Positions 24,905-32,991 of a stretch of 32,991 nucleotides of DNA are shown here, piece by piece. Positions within the stretch are counted from its first letter, which is position 1. Every line of letters begins with the position of its first letter. The translations under genes were made by a program, and so were the position numbers. The stretch comes from Candidatus Collierbacteria bacterium GW2011_GWC2_44_18 (GTDB lineage Bacteria > Patescibacteriota > Microgenomatia > UBA1400 > MFAQ01), in assembly GCA_001000865.1 (NCBI GenBank), contig LCIE01000002.1, positions 1-32,991 of the forward strand. The letters are read 5' to 3'. The notes beneath the pieces were generated by a model. It had not been told where the DNA came from and made no database searches. It saw only the letters and a list, made by a program, of their open reading frames with translations.

Positions 24905-26344
24905 TTACCTCCCCAGCAACCCCTTCATTTTCCCTTCAATCGTCTCTGCCCTCTTCTTATTTTTCCCAAAAACAATGTAGGATAAATATCCGTCGGTCAG
25001 AAGATTCGAGGAGCAAATCACCACACCCTCCTTAGTTTTCCTAGAAAATAAAATTGGTTCCATCAGATTATGAAGTTTCTTAAATGTAAATTTTTTCGGT
25101 GGGATGCTATACATATTATTGGACACCACAAAACTTTTTTTGGTAAAGTTTCTACCAACAAGCTCTTTCCCCGCCTCGTACACATGTGTTCCTCCAGTCA
25201 CTCTCACATTTGATTCACTGACAAAGATATCGCCGCCTTTGGCCGCTATATAGTCGACGTCAAAATATCCTCGATATCCGTCCTTTGAAAATTGTTCGCC
25301 GATCAAATACCCAATATCGGTCACTCTCGAGGCCACCCTTTTTGGTAACACATCTTCACCTATTTCCACTCCACCGAACTCCCCTTTGCTATTTACCCTC
25401 ATTCCACAGTAATACAGAAACTCTACCTCACCATCCTGCCTGATGAAGAACTCAGCATTTGGAAACCCTCCCCCGATTCTGGGATTCGGCACGACCAAGG
25501 ACTCCACTACAATCGGAAATTTCTCCCAATAGGCATCCTTCCTCAACAATTGAATAATTTCTTTCTCACATTCGACAAATTTCTTGGGCAAATCTCCCCT
25601 ATGAAAAATCAATACCCCTGCTCCAGAGTGTCCCTTATTCGTTTTTATTACCACCCCGCCTTCCTTAATGTATTTGTTTGCTGCAATTCCCGCCGTATCA
25701 ATGATGCCCGAACTGATTACCCCGTTTGGCATTTTCAAGTCTGCTCGTATAGCCCCATTTATTTGAGTCAGCTGACGGATGCCAGACTTACTACCGTAAA
25801 AGTTCACCGTCCACGCATTTGCCTTCTTAGGTGCTTCGGAGGTCCGTACTTCGACTTTTTCTGCCTTTAACTCGTCTACCAATTTCAGGAAATGAGAGGT
25901 CGTTGAGTAGGCTGTAATATTTATTCTTTTATACTCTTTACCCAATTGAATTAGTCTTTTCATCACCACTCTATCATTTAAGACATCTTCACAGAGCAAA
26001 CCCGTATGTTTTGCAGGAACCAATATTTCCAGATCCCTCACCATACAAACCTTTTTGTAATACTCAACAAAAAGTGGATCAATTGATTTTGGGGTAATAA
26101 AAGTAAACTCAAATTCTTCAGCCATTGAAAATAGATCCTTATCCGACAAATTAGCGTTCTCATCTATCTCCCATTTTTGTAACTTCTTATCTCCGTAGGC
26201 CTCGATAAACGGCCACACATCCTCCGAACAATTAAATATCCTTACTACTCTCTCTTTTTTCTTACCCCCAGGCTTTTCCCCTTCATCGTCATTGCGAGTT
26301 TCGTACTCGAACCGTGGCAATCTAGATTTAATTATCTTTTTCAC
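24905..26344 (-). CDS. ATP-grasp-type ligase (pre-ATP-grasp / PGM1-like)
   Basis: 'VVIKTNKGHSGAGVLIF', 'GYFDVDYIAAKGGDIFVSESNVRVTGGTHVYEAGKEL' (N-x-R-x-TGGTH). The 5' end overlaps a dispersed repeat, so the start (GTG at 26344) is uncertain. Confidence 0.65.
   Translation of the reverse strand: MKKIIKSRLPRFEYETRNDDEGEKPGGKKKERVVRIFNCSEDVWPFIEAYGDKKLQKWEIDENANLSDKDLFSMAEEFEFTFITPKSIDPLFVEYYKKVCMVRDLEILVPAKHTGLLCEDVLNDRVVMKRLIQLGKEYKRINITAYSTTSHFLKLVDELKAEKVEVRTSEAPKKANAWTVNFYGSKSGIRQLTQINGAIRADLKMPNGVISSGIIDTAGIAANKYIKEGGVVIKTNKGHSGAGVLIFHRGDLPKKFVECEKEIIQLLRKDAYWEKFPIVVESLVVPNPRIGGGFPNAEFFIRQDGEVEFLYYCGMRVNSKGEFGGVEIGEDVLPKRVASRVTDIGYLIGEQFSKDGYRGYFDVDYIAAKGGDIFVSESNVRVTGGTHVYEAGKELVGRNFTKKSFVVSNNMYSIPPKKFTFKKLHNLMEPILFSRKTKEGVVICSSNLLTDGYLSYIVFGKNKKRAETIEGKMKGLLGR
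26287..26330. repeat. Dispersed 'cgtcattgcgag...gtggcaatct' repeat overlapping the 5' end of the ATP-grasp gene
   Basis: cgtcattgcgagtttcgtactcgaaccgtggcaatctag. Confidence 0.7.
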
Positions 26345-26423
26345 TTCCTTTACAGTTTACTCATCTCCCTCGATTTGTAAAGCTGTAGATCGTTGGTATG
26401 CGCCGTGCCTAAGAGCAGGAGTG

Positions 26424-26432
26424 TGTTATAAT
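26424..26432 (+). promoter_or_regulatory. Extended -10 promoter TGtTATAAT
   Basis: gagTGtgTTATAAT context; directs toward 26440-26555 noncoding sequence upstream of RNase J. Confidence 0.45.
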
Positions 26433-26669
26433 ATCTCTCAGTCCACGGAAACGTTGTCAATAGTGATTTGTAAGCCGAGAAAGAGTCAGTTCTGATTTTC
26501 CTCCCGCCTGTCTGAGAAACCTACCCCGTAAATTAGGATTATTTGGCGTTTTTTCCGCGCCCAACCGAATGCCCTGTTTCTGTCATTCCGGCCTACGAGC
26601 CGGAATCCATAAATATAACCCAACATTCAGTTACAATATTATTTAGGAAAATAAATTATAAAAAAAATT

Positions 26670-28325
26670 ATGTCTCAACTTAAGTTGATTCCTCTCGGTG
26701 GTGTCGGTGGTGTTACCAAAAATATGTATGTCTACGAATTCGGTGACGACCAAGTTGTGGTTGACTGTGGTATGGGTTTCCCCACGAGCAGCGATCTAGG
26801 TGTCGACTCTGTAATCCCCGACATTAGTTATCTGGAAAGGCCCGGTAAGCGCCTTCACGGTATTATTCTTACCCACCCTCACATGGATCATATTGGTGGA
26901 TTACCCTACATCCTTCCCCGTCTCAAAGATGTTGAAGTTTTTGGTGGCAAGCTCGCCATTGCCATGGCCGAAGTTCGAGTTCGCGAGTTCGGCATTCCCA
27001 ATCGCATGACCCCTGTCGAAGGTAGCACTCTTGACCTTGGACCTTTCCATATCGAGTTTATTCATTCTACCCACTCAGTACCCAACTGTTTCCATTTACT
27101 CATCAAGACTCCTGCCGGTACCGTCTATCACGGCGCCGACTTCAAGTTCGACCTCACTCCAGTTGACAACCTTCCCCCGGACATGGCCTCCATGGCCATC
27201 GCCGGTAGAAATGGGGTCGATCTCATGCTTACGGATTGTCTCGGTATTGAAAAAGAAGGCTTCTGCCCTTCCGAAAGATCTTTGAAGAAAGCTATCGACA
27301 ACGAAATTCGCGATACCCAGGGTAAGTTGATTTTTACCGGCATGTCTTCGTCGATCTCTCGTTTCCAGATGGCCATCGAGTCTTGTATCAAGTATCATCG
27401 CCGTGTGGCCATTATTGGTCGATCAGTCGAACAAAATCTGGAAGCTGCCATCAAGACCGGCTTTATCAAGATCCCCACCGGTGTTCTTATTAAGCCCCAA
27501 CAGATTGCCACTCTTCCGGCTAATCAAGTTGCCATTATTGTTTCCGGTTCACAAGGACAGTCCGGTTCGGCCATGCACCGCTTAGCTAACAACGAGCATC
27601 GTCTGGCCCGTCTTAAAAAAGGCGATAAGGTGATCATTAGTTCCAACGCCATTCCGGGTACAGGAAACGACGCCGACATCTTTGACCTCATGGATACACT
27701 CTACAAGAATGGTATCGACGTCACTTATTCCGGCACTTCCGAGCATCTCCACGTTTCCGGACACGGATATCGTGGCGATATTGCCTTGCTTGCTCAGCTG
27801 GTTCGACCCAAATATATCATTCCCATTGGCGGAGATATTCGTCACATGATGCTTTACAAGAAATTGGCAAGCGATATTAACTTTGATCAAGAAAAGGTGA
27901 TGATTCTTCCTGAGGGGCAGTCCGTCATTCTCGAAGATCGTGTGGTTAAAGAAGGTCCTAAGTTTGAAACCAAGAATATCTACGTCGATGGTTTGGGTAT
28001 TGGAGATGTTGGTACTGTGGTCCTTCGTGATCGCCAGGTCATGTCTGAAGACGGCATTCTTCTTGCTATCGTTCCCATTAGGCGAGACAACTCTCAGGTG
28101 GCCGGAGATATCGAAATTATTTCACGAGGCTTCGTTTATCAAAAAGAATCACAAGATCTCATTCGTGACGCCAGGAGACACGTTCTGTCTTGTCTGAAAG
28201 ACGTTAAGGGTATAGCTACCGATTGGGGCTTCATCCGAAAGAAAATCGAAGGAGAGCTGGAGAAATTTGCCTTCGACCACACCCAGCGTCGTCCCATGGT
28301 CATAGCTATCGTCATCGAGGTATAG
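26670..28325 (+). CDS. rnj: Ribonuclease J
   Basis: 'LIPLGGVGGVTKNMYVYEFGDDQVVVDCGMGFP', 'LTHPHMDHIGGLPYILP', 'SGTSEHLHVSGHGYRGDIALLAQLVRPKYIIPIGGDIRHM'. Confidence 0.95.
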   Translation: MSQLKLIPLGGVGGVTKNMYVYEFGDDQVVVDCGMGFPTSSDLGVDSVIPDISYLERPGKRLHGIILTHPHMDHIGGLPYILPRLKDVEVFGGKLAIAMAEVRVREFGIPNRMTPVEGSTLDLGPFHIEFIHSTHSVPNCFHLLIKTPAGTVYHGADFKFDLTPVDNLPPDMASMAIAGRNGVDLMLTDCLGIEKEGFCPSERSLKKAIDNEIRDTQGKLIFTGMSSSISRFQMAIESCIKYHRRVAIIGRSVEQNLEAAIKTGFIKIPTGVLIKPQQIATLPANQVAIIVSGSQGQSGSAMHRLANNEHRLARLKKGDKVIISSNAIPGTGNDADIFDLMDTLYKNGIDVTYSGTSEHLHVSGHGYRGDIALLAQLVRPKYIIPIGGDIRHMMLYKKLASDINFDQEKVMILPEGQSVILEDRVVKEGPKFETKNIYVDGLGIGDVGTVVLRDRQVMSEDGILLAIVPIRRDNSQVAGDIEIISRGFVYQKESQDLIRDARRHVLSCLKDVKGIATDWGFIRKKIEGELEKFAFDHTQRRPMVIAIVIEV

Positions 28326-28367
28326 CCCGTCATTGCGAACAATGTACTCATGGTGTGGCAATCTCAC
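28326..28367. repeat. Dispersed 'cgtcattgcgaa...gtggcaatct' repeat downstream of RNase J
   Basis: cccgtcattgcgaacaatgtactcatggtgtggcaatctcac. Confidence 0.65.
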
Positions 28368-28455
28368 ACTATCAACCCTCTTGACTTCGGGTATTATTTG
28401 GTATTAAGCTGATCTAGGACAGAGATTTGACATTATGACAAATTTATCATAAAAT

Positions 28456-28752
28456 ATGAAACTAGAGATTGATATCAGAGTTCTCGAATTTCTCAAGGAA
28501 ATTCCTCAAAAAGATTCCTCGAAAGCGTTCCGCTACATCGAGCTTTTTGAAAAATATCAGTTCTCTTTAGACAACCGGTATCTGAAAAAGGTGTCCGGTC
28601 CGGTTTGGGAATTGAGACCGGGCAGGGTAAGACTTTATCTTTTGGTAAAGTCACCCAGACAAATTATCATCTATGCCATTATCAAGAAATCTCAAAAAAT
28701 AGCCAAATCAGACCTAAAAACTATTCAATCAAGACTTAGTGAATATCTATGA
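28456..28752 (+). CDS. RelE/HigB-type toxin (phage-derived Gp49-like family)
   Basis: 98 aa; 'LEKYQFSLDNRYLKKVSGPVWELRPGRVRLYLLVKSPRQIIIYAIIKKSQK'-type HigB core (ORF gives 'LFEKYQFSLDNRYLKKVSGPVWELRPGRVRLYLLV'); 4-nt ATGA overlap with the antitoxin gene. Confidence 0.8.
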   Translation: MKLEIDIRVLEFLKEIPQKDSSKAFRYIELFEKYQFSLDNRYLKKVSGPVWELRPGRVRLYLLVKSPRQIIIYAIIKKSQKIAKSDLKTIQSRLSEYL

Positions 28753-29039
28753 AGAATAAACCCAAGACAATTTCTATATCTGAGCTCAAAAACGAACTCA
28801 TGAAAAATAAAGATTTTCGGGTTGAGTATGAATCTCAACTACCCGAATTCCAGATTGCTTGTCAAATCATCGAGGCGAGACTCAAAAAAAACATGACCCA
28901 ATCTGATCTGGCAAACAAAATTCATTCCGGGCAGGCAGTCATCTCTCGCTTGGAAAGTCTAAACTCAAAACCATCTCTCTCTCTTCTTTCCAAAGTTGCC
29001 AAGGCCTTAGATACAAAAATAAGCATTTCCATTGAATAG
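28749..29039 (+). CDS. HigA-type XRE-family HTH antitoxin
   Basis: 'IIEARLKKNMTQSDLANKIHSGQAVISRLESLNSKPSLSLLSKVAKALDTKISISIE'. Confidence 0.88.
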   Translation: MKNKPKTISISELKNELMKNKDFRVEYESQLPEFQIACQIIEARLKKNMTQSDLANKIHSGQAVISRLESLNSKPSLSLLSKVAKALDTKISISIE

Positions 29040-29047
29040 TCAGTTTT

Positions 29048-29590
29048 ATGAATGATATCTCCGTTCGATTTCCCGTCAATGATTCCAGAAAGAAAATTCT
29101 TGAAGATTTGTGTGTAAGTAAAAAACAACTTCCAGGCATCAGAGATGTCATGTTTAAGCCCATCAGCATGGACCTGAATCAATACCACCCTAATAAAATT
29201 TGTCTTCGACTTAGAGAGTTTTCTGATGGTCATGCCTCATTAATCGAAATACAAACAGTCAAAGCTGTAACGGGTTATTCTGACGAAAAGAAAACATTTG
29301 GAGAAGGCAATCTCGCTGACTTGGAAAGAATCGCCAAAGAAATGAATTTTGAAAAATGGGGAGAAATGTCTGTCAATTCTACAGAGTACACAATGAGCAA
29401 TAACGGGTCCACGACCATAGCTCTAGTTCAGAATATAATCCCAGTTGGAGAGTTTATAAAAATTGAATCACCCACAGCCAAGGCAATTAATAATTTCCTA
29501 AAAGAACTCAATGTTTCAGAGGAAGAAAAGATCGAAAGAAACGCCGCAGTATTATTGGGTGAACATTTGGGGTTAATTGCCAAGCCTTAG
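29048..29590 (+). CDS. CYTH-like domain protein (tentative)
   Basis: 'KICLRLREFSDGHASLIEIQTVKAV' and 'IPVGEFIKIESPTAKAINNFLKELNVSEEEKIERNAAVLL' resemble CYTH/CyaB-type beta-tunnel proteins; the N-terminal ExExK motif is not obvious. Confidence 0.4.
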   Translation: MNDISVRFPVNDSRKKILEDLCVSKKQLPGIRDVMFKPISMDLNQYHPNKICLRLREFSDGHASLIEIQTVKAVTGYSDEKKTFGEGNLADLERIAKEMNFEKWGEMSVNSTEYTMSNNGSTTIALVQNIIPVGEFIKIESPTAKAINNFLKELNVSEEEKIERNAAVLLGEHLGLIAKP

Positions 29591-29594
29591 TTTT

Positions 29595-29666
29595 ACCTCA
29601 CCCCGTTGGTCTGTTGCCAGCCCAACTTCCCCTCTCCTTCAGAAGGAGAGGGGCCAGGGGTGAGGT
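29595..29666. repeat. 72-bp nested palindromic element (MITE/REP-like)
   Basis: Outer ACCTCACCCC / GGGGTGAGGT; inner CCCCTCTCCTTC-A-GAAGGAGAGGGG. Confidence 0.8.
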
Positions 29667-29682
29667 GGTAACACGGTAAAAA

Positions 29683-30276
29683 TCAGTTTATTCGTCTGTC
29701 GATTTCTTCAAACAGATTTTCAAAACGATCGAAATTTTGTTCCGATATGATGTAGTCAGCAACGATTCTTTGAGAAAATTTTTCATGTTGCTCAAGCTGT
29801 CTGGCTAAATCCAATAAATATGGTTCAGGATCTCTCTCGATTCTTTGCTTAATTTGCTTAATCAGAATTTCTTCTGATAGATCTAGCCGTATCAAAAATA
29901 TTTTGTATTTGTTTGTCTCAGCCGTTTTTTCGACCATATCAAACCCCCGGTCCATGCTGCTATCAAGGATCAAAAAACCATTTATCTTAGAAATATTTTT
30001 ATAAAGGAACTTCGAATAATCGATTAATAATTTTTGTAAATCAACTTGACTCAAGTCATAGTTCGGTGCGATATGATCACGAAAGATGTCTCTAATGTCA
30101 TCGTTGTTAATCCTAATTCCCTTGAATTTTTCTTCAATCCTCTTTGCAATAAAACTCTTCCCTGATCCAGCAGTTCCAGAAAACAGGATCATAATCTTGG
30201 GATTTTTTTGATCCAAATTATTTAATTTCTTGATGTGAATCTGATAGATCTTCTTGAGTATGTTTTGTAAGTCCAT
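29683..30276 (-). CDS. P-loop small-molecule/nucleotide kinase-like protein (AAA_33/zeta-toxin-like fold)
   Basis: Walker A 'LFSGTAGSGKSFIAKRIEEKF', 'GIRINNDDIRDIFRD', 'FLILDSSMDRGFD'. Start set at ATG 30276 ('MDLQNILKKIYQ'). Confidence 0.75.
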   Translation of the reverse strand: MDLQNILKKIYQIHIKKLNNLDQKNPKIMILFSGTAGSGKSFIAKRIEEKFKGIRINNDDIRDIFRDHIAPNYDLSQVDLQKLLIDYSKFLYKNISKINGFLILDSSMDRGFDMVEKTAETNKYKIFLIRLDLSEEILIKQIKQRIERDPEPYLLDLARQLEQHEKFSQRIVADYIISEQNFDRFENLFEEIDRRIN

Positions 30277-30282
30277 ATTTAC

Positions 30283-30290
30283 ATTATAAT
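30283..30290. promoter_or_regulatory. Palindromic bidirectional -10 (ATTATAAT) between the kinase and ftsK
   Basis: TATAAT on both strands; 6 nt to the kinase ATG and 11 nt to the ftsK ATG. Confidence 0.55.
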
Positions 30291-30301
30291 GGTACTTACC
30301 T

Positions 30302-32449
30302 ATGGCTCGTAAAAAAGGACGTCGCTCTAAACCATATAAGCTGAATCTTAAGAAAGATACTTTGAATTCAATATTGGCTATTCTCCTTATGGGTATCGGT
30401 GGGCTTATCGCCATCTCCTTTTCCCAGCAGGGCGAAATTCTTTCCAAGATTAACGAGATCGGTAGTCAGCTTCTGGGTTGGCCCTTGCTTTTCTTGCCCT
30501 TTATCTTCATTGTTGGCGGATTGATCATCACTCACGTCAAGCTCCCCCTTGCTTCCACCAACGTCCTCCTAGGTAGTGTAATTACTATGATTTCTCTCAA
30601 CGGTCTTTTTGGTGCGGGTAGTATTGGTGCGGGTCTCAAGGAATCGGTCATTTCCCTAATTTCCCTTCCCGGTACCATTCTCTTTTACTTCGTCGGTGTT
30701 ATCATCGGGCTTTTTATTCTTTTCGAAACCTCCATAGAAGATCTCCTGGTCCTAACCCAAAGTATTTATGGAAGGATTGCGGGAATGTTTGGCAAACTGA
30801 AGCACTTTCCTGCTATAGGTGGCCCTTCAGCCTTCCTAAACAAATCCAACACAGTCAAAATCACCGGCGGGGACGAACCCAAAGTCTTCTCTTCTGCCTT
30901 ACCCTCCTCGTCAACACCAGTTAAAATTATGGGCAAAGAACATGTAGTCAATCGCGCAATACAATCAGCCACTGAAGTTAAAAAGCTTCCCGATGGCGCT
31001 ACTACCGGTGTTTGGCACTTTCCACCGATCAATCTTCTCTCAGACCAAAAAATTGGTAAAGCCGACCGAGGGGACATTAAGAAAAACATTGAAACTATTC
31101 AAAACACCTTGTGGTCGTTTGGTATCCAAGCCAAAGTTACCGAAGTGCACCAAGGACCAGCGGTCACTCAATATGCTCTTACCATTACCGCTGGCACCAA
31201 GCTAAGCAAGATTAGCGCCCTTCAGTCCGATCTGGCTTTGGCTTTGGCCGCGCCCCAGGGGCAAATACGTATCGAGGCTCCTATCCCAGGTCGCGATCTG
31301 GTCGGAATAGAAATCCCCAATCGCTCTCTGGAGTTCGTTTCCCTCCGTGAAATGCTTACAGACAAAGCCATGCAAGAAAGTCGTTCAAAAACCGCCTTCT
31401 CGCTCGGCCTAGATGTCTCCGGTATGCCGGTGGTCGCTGATATTAACAAAATGCCCCACCTCTTAATCGCCGGTACCACTGGTTCTGGTAAGTCCGTCTT
31501 AATCAATGCCATTATTTCTTCCATTTTGTTCCGCGCTTCACCGGAAGAAGTTAAATTTATTATGGTCGATCCTAAGCGAGTCGAACTAACTCCCTATAAC
31601 GACATTCCTCACCTCCTTACTCCTGTCATTACCGACGTTGGCAAGGTAGTCCACGCTCTCAAATGGGCGACAGCAGAGATGGAAAGACGATATCGGCTCT
31701 TTGAAGAGATGTCGGTCAAAAACATTGCCGGCTACAACGAGCTCAGTGGTTTTCAAGCCATGCCTTACATTATTATCATTGTGGATGAAATGGCGGACGT
31801 TATGATGTCCAAAAATGCCAATGAGGTCGAAGAAAGCATTGTCCGTATTGCCCAGATGGCTCGTGCTGTTGGCATTCATCTAATTCTAGCCACTCAGCGT
31901 CCTTCTGTTAATGTTCTCACTGGACTTATCAAGGCCAATATTCCGGCGAGAATTGCTTTCCAGGTTACCTCTATGATCGACTCTCGGGTTATCATTGATA
32001 CTCCCGGTGCCGAAAAACTTCTAGGCAAAGGTGACATGCTTTATATTCCTCCAGATACGGCCAAACCAAAACGTATTCAAGGAGCTTTTGTCTCTGATAA
32101 AGAAATCAAAAATCTTATCGACTTCATTCGAAGCTCTGGTGTCACTGCTCAGCTAGATGAAACCATCACCAAGGATAAGGGTAGCAAGGGAACTCTCTCG
32201 TCTGAAGGGCTTAACCTCGGGCCGGTAGATGAGAAATTTGAAGAAGCAGCTCATCTCTGTATCGCAGAAGGTAAGGGGTCCGCCTCACTACTTCAGCGTC
32301 GTTTGGAGGTCGGCTACGCCCGTGCCGCCCGCATACTTGATCAACTTGAACAAGCCGGCGTTCTCGCCCACGCCGAAGGCAATAAGCCTCGTGAAGTTAT
32401 CGTCGGTAGTTTAAGCGATGTCTTTCCCGGAAATGGCGAAAATTCCTAA
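30302..32449 (+). CDS. ftsK: FtsK/SpoIIIE-family DNA translocase
   Basis: 4 N-terminal TM segments; 'MPHLLIAGTTGSGKSVLINAIISSILF', 'FIMVDPKRVELTPYNDIPHLLTPVITD', 'HLILATQRPSVNVLTGLIKANIPARIAFQV', gamma domain 'ASLLQRRLEVGYARAARILDQLE'. Confidence 0.96.
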   Translation: MARKKGRRSKPYKLNLKKDTLNSILAILLMGIGGLIAISFSQQGEILSKINEIGSQLLGWPLLFLPFIFIVGGLIITHVKLPLASTNVLLGSVITMISLNGLFGAGSIGAGLKESVISLISLPGTILFYFVGVIIGLFILFETSIEDLLVLTQSIYGRIAGMFGKLKHFPAIGGPSAFLNKSNTVKITGGDEPKVFSSALPSSSTPVKIMGKEHVVNRAIQSATEVKKLPDGATTGVWHFPPINLLSDQKIGKADRGDIKKNIETIQNTLWSFGIQAKVTEVHQGPAVTQYALTITAGTKLSKISALQSDLALALAAPQGQIRIEAPIPGRDLVGIEIPNRSLEFVSLREMLTDKAMQESRSKTAFSLGLDVSGMPVVADINKMPHLLIAGTTGSGKSVLINAIISSILFRASPEEVKFIMVDPKRVELTPYNDIPHLLTPVITDVGKVVHALKWATAEMERRYRLFEEMSVKNIAGYNELSGFQAMPYIIIIVDEMADVMMSKNANEVEESIVRIAQMARAVGIHLILATQRPSVNVLTGLIKANIPARIAFQVTSMIDSRVIIDTPGAEKLLGKGDMLYIPPDTAKPKRIQGAFVSDKEIKNLIDFIRSSGVTAQLDETITKDKGSKGTLSSEGLNLGPVDEKFEEAAHLCIAEGKGSASLLQRRLEVGYARAARILDQLEQAGVLAHAEGNKPREVIVGSLSDVFPGNGENS

Positions 32450-32451
32450 CC

Positions 32452-32991
32452 ATGAAGACTGTAGGTCAAATCATTCGTGCCGGGAGACAAAAGAGAAATC
32501 TTTCTGTGGAACAGTTGTCACATTTGACCAAAATTGATTCCAAGTATATTACTGCTCTAGAATCTGATCAGTATACAAGTTTACCCTCAGAAACTTTTAC
32601 CAAAGGGTTTATCCGTAATCTGAGCCAGCGGTTATCTTTGGATGCGGACGAGTTGGTTGCTATCTTTAGAAGAGACTTCCGCCAGCCGGACCGTACCCAC
32701 ACCGTAAAATTCCATCGACGGTCTTATTTACCCAAGGTATCATCACAACTACTTCCGTTCATCATCGGAGGTCTTGTCTTTGTTGTTTACTTAATTTTTC
32801 AATTCCGAGTCATCCTCACTCCACCAAAACTGGAGATCTATCGGCCTTTTAGCGCTGCCGTTCTCGTTTCTCCCGTAGAAATCGAAGGAGATACTGCCAT
32901 CGATGCCTCTGTCATTGTTAACGAGGATACTCAAGTCAAGCCCGATGCCTCTGGCCACTTTGTAACCAAGATCAACTTGCCCGTTGGCGAG
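32452..32991 (+). CDS. RodZ-like protein (N-terminal HTH, TM, extracytoplasmic domain), truncated by window end
   Basis: My translation: 'MKTVGQIIRAGRQKRNLSVEQLSHLTKIDSKYITALESDQYTSLPSETFTKGFIRNLSQRL...LLPFIIGGLVFVVYLIFQF'; open to the last base. Confidence 0.75.
   Translation, partial: MKTVGQIIRAGRQKRNLSVEQLSHLTKIDSKYITALESDQYTSLPSETFTKGFIRNLSQRLSLDADELVAIFRRDFRQPDRTHTVKFHRRSYLPKVSSQLLPFIIGGLVFVVYLIFQFRVILTPPKLEIYRPFSAAVLVSPVEIEGDTAIDASVIVNEDTQVKPDASGHFVTKINLPVGE

Noticed and set aside
24756-25035. ORFs 74 and 90 aa after the Lon-like gene, considered as a displaced protease domain
   Set aside because: Translations are repeat-derived and show no S16 Ser-Lys signature; a frameshifted Lon protease domain is not visible.
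30277-30447. N-terminal extension of the kinase ORF to 30447
   Set aside because: The extension is antisense to the start of ftsK and crosses the shared -10; the ATG at 30276 fits better.

Overview
The window is about 33 kb of compact bacterial chromosome and reads like a Candidate Phyla Radiation / Patescibacteria genome, probably Microgenomates-like. That placement is inferred from protein style, trimmed housekeeping proteins and dispersed 'CCTGCCTGCCGGCAGGCAGG' / 'cgtcattgcgag...gtggcaatc' repeats. Recognisable blocks are: a PilN/PilO pair with an FN3/Ig surface protein; rpsT; murJ; lepA; hrcA-grpE-dnaK plus a nearby zinc-finger-less dnaJ; nusA-infB-(DHH-like)-rpsO-pnp; a Lon-like AAA+ protein with no protease domain; an ATP-grasp ligase; RNase J; a HigBA-type toxin-antitoxin pair followed by a CYTH-like protein; a P-loop kinase divergent from ftsK; and the start of a RodZ-like HTH/TM protein. 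The most unusual observations are: (1) four unrelated orphan small genes built to the same plan (-10 element, inverted repeat at the promoter/5'UTR, GGAGGT 3-4 nt before the start, intrinsic terminator); (2) a probable structured ncRNA transcription unit between one of these cassettes and nusA; (3) a protease-less, N-domain-less Lon AAA+ module; (4) a DHH/NrnA-like protein that appears to have lost its catalytic motifs, in the infB-rpsO interval; (5) palindromic repeats apparently incorporated in frame into lepA, infB and grpE; (6) a diverged CIRCE-like operator at hrcA and dnaJ; (7) widespread leaderless-looking extended -10 promoters, including a palindromic -10 that could serve divergent genes. 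All calls come from reading the sequence and supplied translations; no database search or folding software was run.
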